NCBI GenBank assembly: GCA_030040115.1
Contig: JASHUH010000380.1
Location: forward strand, 1 to 6,509
Origin: Acidobacteriaceae bacterium
Lineage (GTDB): Bacteria; Acidobacteriota; Terriglobia; Terriglobales; Acidobacteriaceae
Direction of reading: 5' to 3'
DNA: 6,509 nucleotides
Position 1 is the first letter of the stretch. Every line of letters begins with the position of its first letter. The notes beneath the pieces are model-generated. The model saw nothing but the letters and a program-made list of their open reading frames with translations. It did not search any database and was not told where the DNA came from. The translations under genes and the position numbers were made by a program. This document shows positions 5,041 through 6,509 of this stretch, piece after piece.

Positions 5041-6509
5041 ATGCTTCGCGATTTGGCCCCACTGTTTGCCTACATGCGCCGCTACCGCTGGGGCTACGTT
5101 TGGGGCACGCTCGCCTGCATCGCCACCAATCTCATCGCAGTCCAGTTTCCCCGTGTCCTCCAAGCGGCCATCAACCGGCTTGAAAGGGGGACTACGCGCG
5201 AAGTCATCTTTCTTCTCGCCCTTCTGCTGGTCGCCATTACGCTGGGCAAAGGCATTTTTCTCTACGCCCAGCGCTGGATTCTCATTTGCATCTCTCGAGA
5301 TATCGAGTTCGACCTGCGCAACGATCTGTTCCGCAAGCTTGAAAGCCAGGACACGGGCTTTTACCGCGAATACCGCACCGGCGACCTGATGGCCCGCATG
5401 ACCAACGACCTCAACGCCGTGCGCATGCTGCTCGGGCCCGGCCTGATGTACAGCGCCAACACCATGTTTCTCTCCGTTTTCGCGCTGATCTTCATGTTGC
5501 GCATCAGCCCGTTTCTCACCTTGGTGGCGCTCGCGCCCATGCCCCTCGCCAGCATCCTTATCCAGTACTTCGGCAGCCGCATTCACACCCGCTTCGAGCG
5601 CATCCAGGCCAGCTTCTCCGATATCTCCGCGCAGGCACAGGAGAATTACTCCGGGGCTCGCCTTATCCGCGCATTCGCTCGCGAAGAATCGCAGATCGGC
5701 CTCTTCGAGCGGCTCAACCGTGAGTACATCGCCCGCGCCCTGCGCCTGGTGCAGTTGATGGGCATGTTGTGGCCCACCCTCGAGTTCATCCTCGGCATCT
5801 CCATGATCATCACCCTGCTCGCCGGCGGACACCTGGTCATCGCGCACCGCATCAATGTCGGCCAGTTCGTGGCCTTTAATACTTACATGATCATGCTCAT
5901 CTGGCCCATCATCGCGGTGGGCTGGGTCATCAACATCTTCCAGCGCGGCACCGCGTCGGTAAAGCGCATCGACGTTCTCCTGCGCTCCCAGCCCGCCATC
6001 GCCGACGGCTCCGCGGTTTCGGCCTTTGGGCCGGAATTTAGGCTCAATGGGGAGATCGAATTCCGACACTTGAATTTCAGCTACGGTGGTGCGCCCGTTC
6101 TCCGGGATATTTCGCTGCGTATTCCCGCCGGCTCCAGCTTGGCCATCGTCGGCCCCACCGGTTCCGGCAAGTCCACCCTGGCCAACCTCATCGTGCGCCT
6201 CTACGAAGCCCCCGAAGGCGCGCTGCTCATCGATGGCCGGCGCATCCGCGAGTACCCGCTCTCGGTTCTGCGCCGCAACATCGGCATGGTGCCGCAGGAA
6301 ACGTTCCTGTTCAGCGAAACCATCCGCGAAAACCTCGTGTTCGGCGCCCCCCAGGCGGATGCCGAAGAGTTGCTCGAAGCCGCCGATGCCGCCCATATTC
6401 GCAGGGAATTTGCGGAGTTTCCCCAGGGCTTTGAAACTATGGTGGGCGAACGCGGCGTCACCCTTTCCGGGGGCCAAAAGCAGCGCGCGGCCATCGCCCG
6501 CGCCCTCGT
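5041..6509 (+). CDS. Type IV ABC exporter half-transporter, 3' end cut off
   Basis: 489 complete codons are visible; the gene runs off the right edge. Residues 1 to about 310 are the membrane domain, with a cytoplasmic N-terminus (MLRDLAPLFAYMRRYRW), about six helices and the exporter motif RTGDLMARMTND (117-128). The ATPase domain begins near 335. Its Walker A is GPTGSGKST (371-379), the Q-loop glutamine is Q419 (VPQETFLF), and the signature is LSGGQ (475-479). Walker B, the catalytic Glu and the H-loop lie beyond the window. This is the MsbA/BmrA/LmrA-like architecture, in which two copies pump lipids, drugs or peptides outward; the substrate cannot be told. No ATG, GTG or TTG occurs in this frame between the upstream stop at 4939-4941 and 5041, so 5041 is the first possible start. 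It has no SD. No terminator or partner gene is visible. Confidence 0.93.
   Translation, partial: MLRDLAPLFAYMRRYRWGYVWGTLACIATNLIAVQFPRVLQAAINRLERGTTREVIFLLALLLVAITLGKGIFLYAQRWILICISRDIEFDLRNDLFRKLESQDTGFYREYRTGDLMARMTNDLNAVRMLLGPGLMYSANTMFLSVFALIFMLRISPFLTLVALAPMPLASILIQYFGSRIHTRFERIQASFSDISAQAQENYSGARLIRAFAREESQIGLFERLNREYIARALRLVQLMGMLWPTLEFILGISMIITLLAGGHLVIAHRINVGQFVAFNTYMIMLIWPIIAVGWVINIFQRGTASVKRIDVLLRSQPAIADGSAVSAFGPEFRLNGEIEFRHLNFSYGGAPVLRDISLRIPAGSSLAIVGPTGSGKSTLANLIVRLYEAPEGALLIDGRRIREYPLSVLRRNIGMVPQETFLFSETIRENLVFGAPQADAEELLEAADAAHIRREFAEFPQGFETMVGERGVTLSGGQKQRAAIARAL

Noticed and set aside
4885..6477. 530-residue open frame on the minus strand opposite the ABC exporter
   Set aside because: Same cause. 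The + strand shows Walker A, Q-loop and LSGGQ in frame, while the minus product has no recognisable domain.
1..6509. CRISPR arrays, tRNA/rRNA genes, insertion sequences or phage genes
   Set aside because: No regularly spaced repeats, no tRNA arm pattern, no transposase or integrase motifs and no terminal repeats were seen on reading both strands.

Overview
The window is about 6.5 kb of GC-rich DNA and is protein-coding over most of its length. The outer-membrane barrel protein at the left has a YxxGPSYAWY / HPYVKFLVGYG / PGGGLEFRLLNRLWLRADYEYQ-like pattern. I associate this pattern with soil Acidobacteriota (Terriglobia). Together with a Gram-negative envelope, an E. coli-type flagellar stator and high GC, it suggests an Acidobacteriota chromosome. 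The taxonomy is an inference from memory of such proteins, not a search result.

Layout from left to right. Positions 1-650 contain no convincing complete gene. An open frame running in from the left edge to 261 may be the tail of an upstream gene. The rest is non-coding, with several short inverted repeats. At 651-1247 (+) lies a small secreted outer-membrane beta-barrel protein with a strong Shine-Dalgarno (SD) site. A 212-bp gap follows. It holds a good match to a sigma-28 (FliA) flagellar promoter at 1369-1395, flanked by a 7-bp inverted repeat. This promoter faces a three-gene unit on the + strand. The first gene, at 1460-2404, encodes a PAS-GGDEF protein whose cyclase site is badly degenerate. 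The second, motA (2401-3279), overlaps the first by 4 bp (GTGA). The third, motB (3310-4275), begins 30 bp after motA.

On the minus strand, convergent with motB, is a lone dTDP-4-dehydrorhamnose 3,5-epimerase gene (rfbC/rmlC, 4311-4856). Divergent from it across 184 bp is a type IV (MsbA/BmrA-like) ABC exporter. It starts at 5041 and runs off the right edge just after its LSGGQ signature.

The central unit is the coherent part of the window. MotA and MotB form the membrane stator that drives the flagellum, probably with protons. MotA has residues matching E. coli R90, E98, P173, T209 and P222 at the same numbers, and MotB has the ion-binding Asp (D31) and an OmpA-like peptidoglycan-binding domain. 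The gene before motA is translationally coupled to it. It encodes a PAS sensor joined to a GGDEF fold that has lost the metal, guanine and GG residues needed to make c-di-GMP. The most interesting hypothesis here is that it is a non-catalytic sensor or adaptor that tunes the stator and is co-expressed with it from a late flagellar promoter. The envelope genes on either side show no evident functional link to it.
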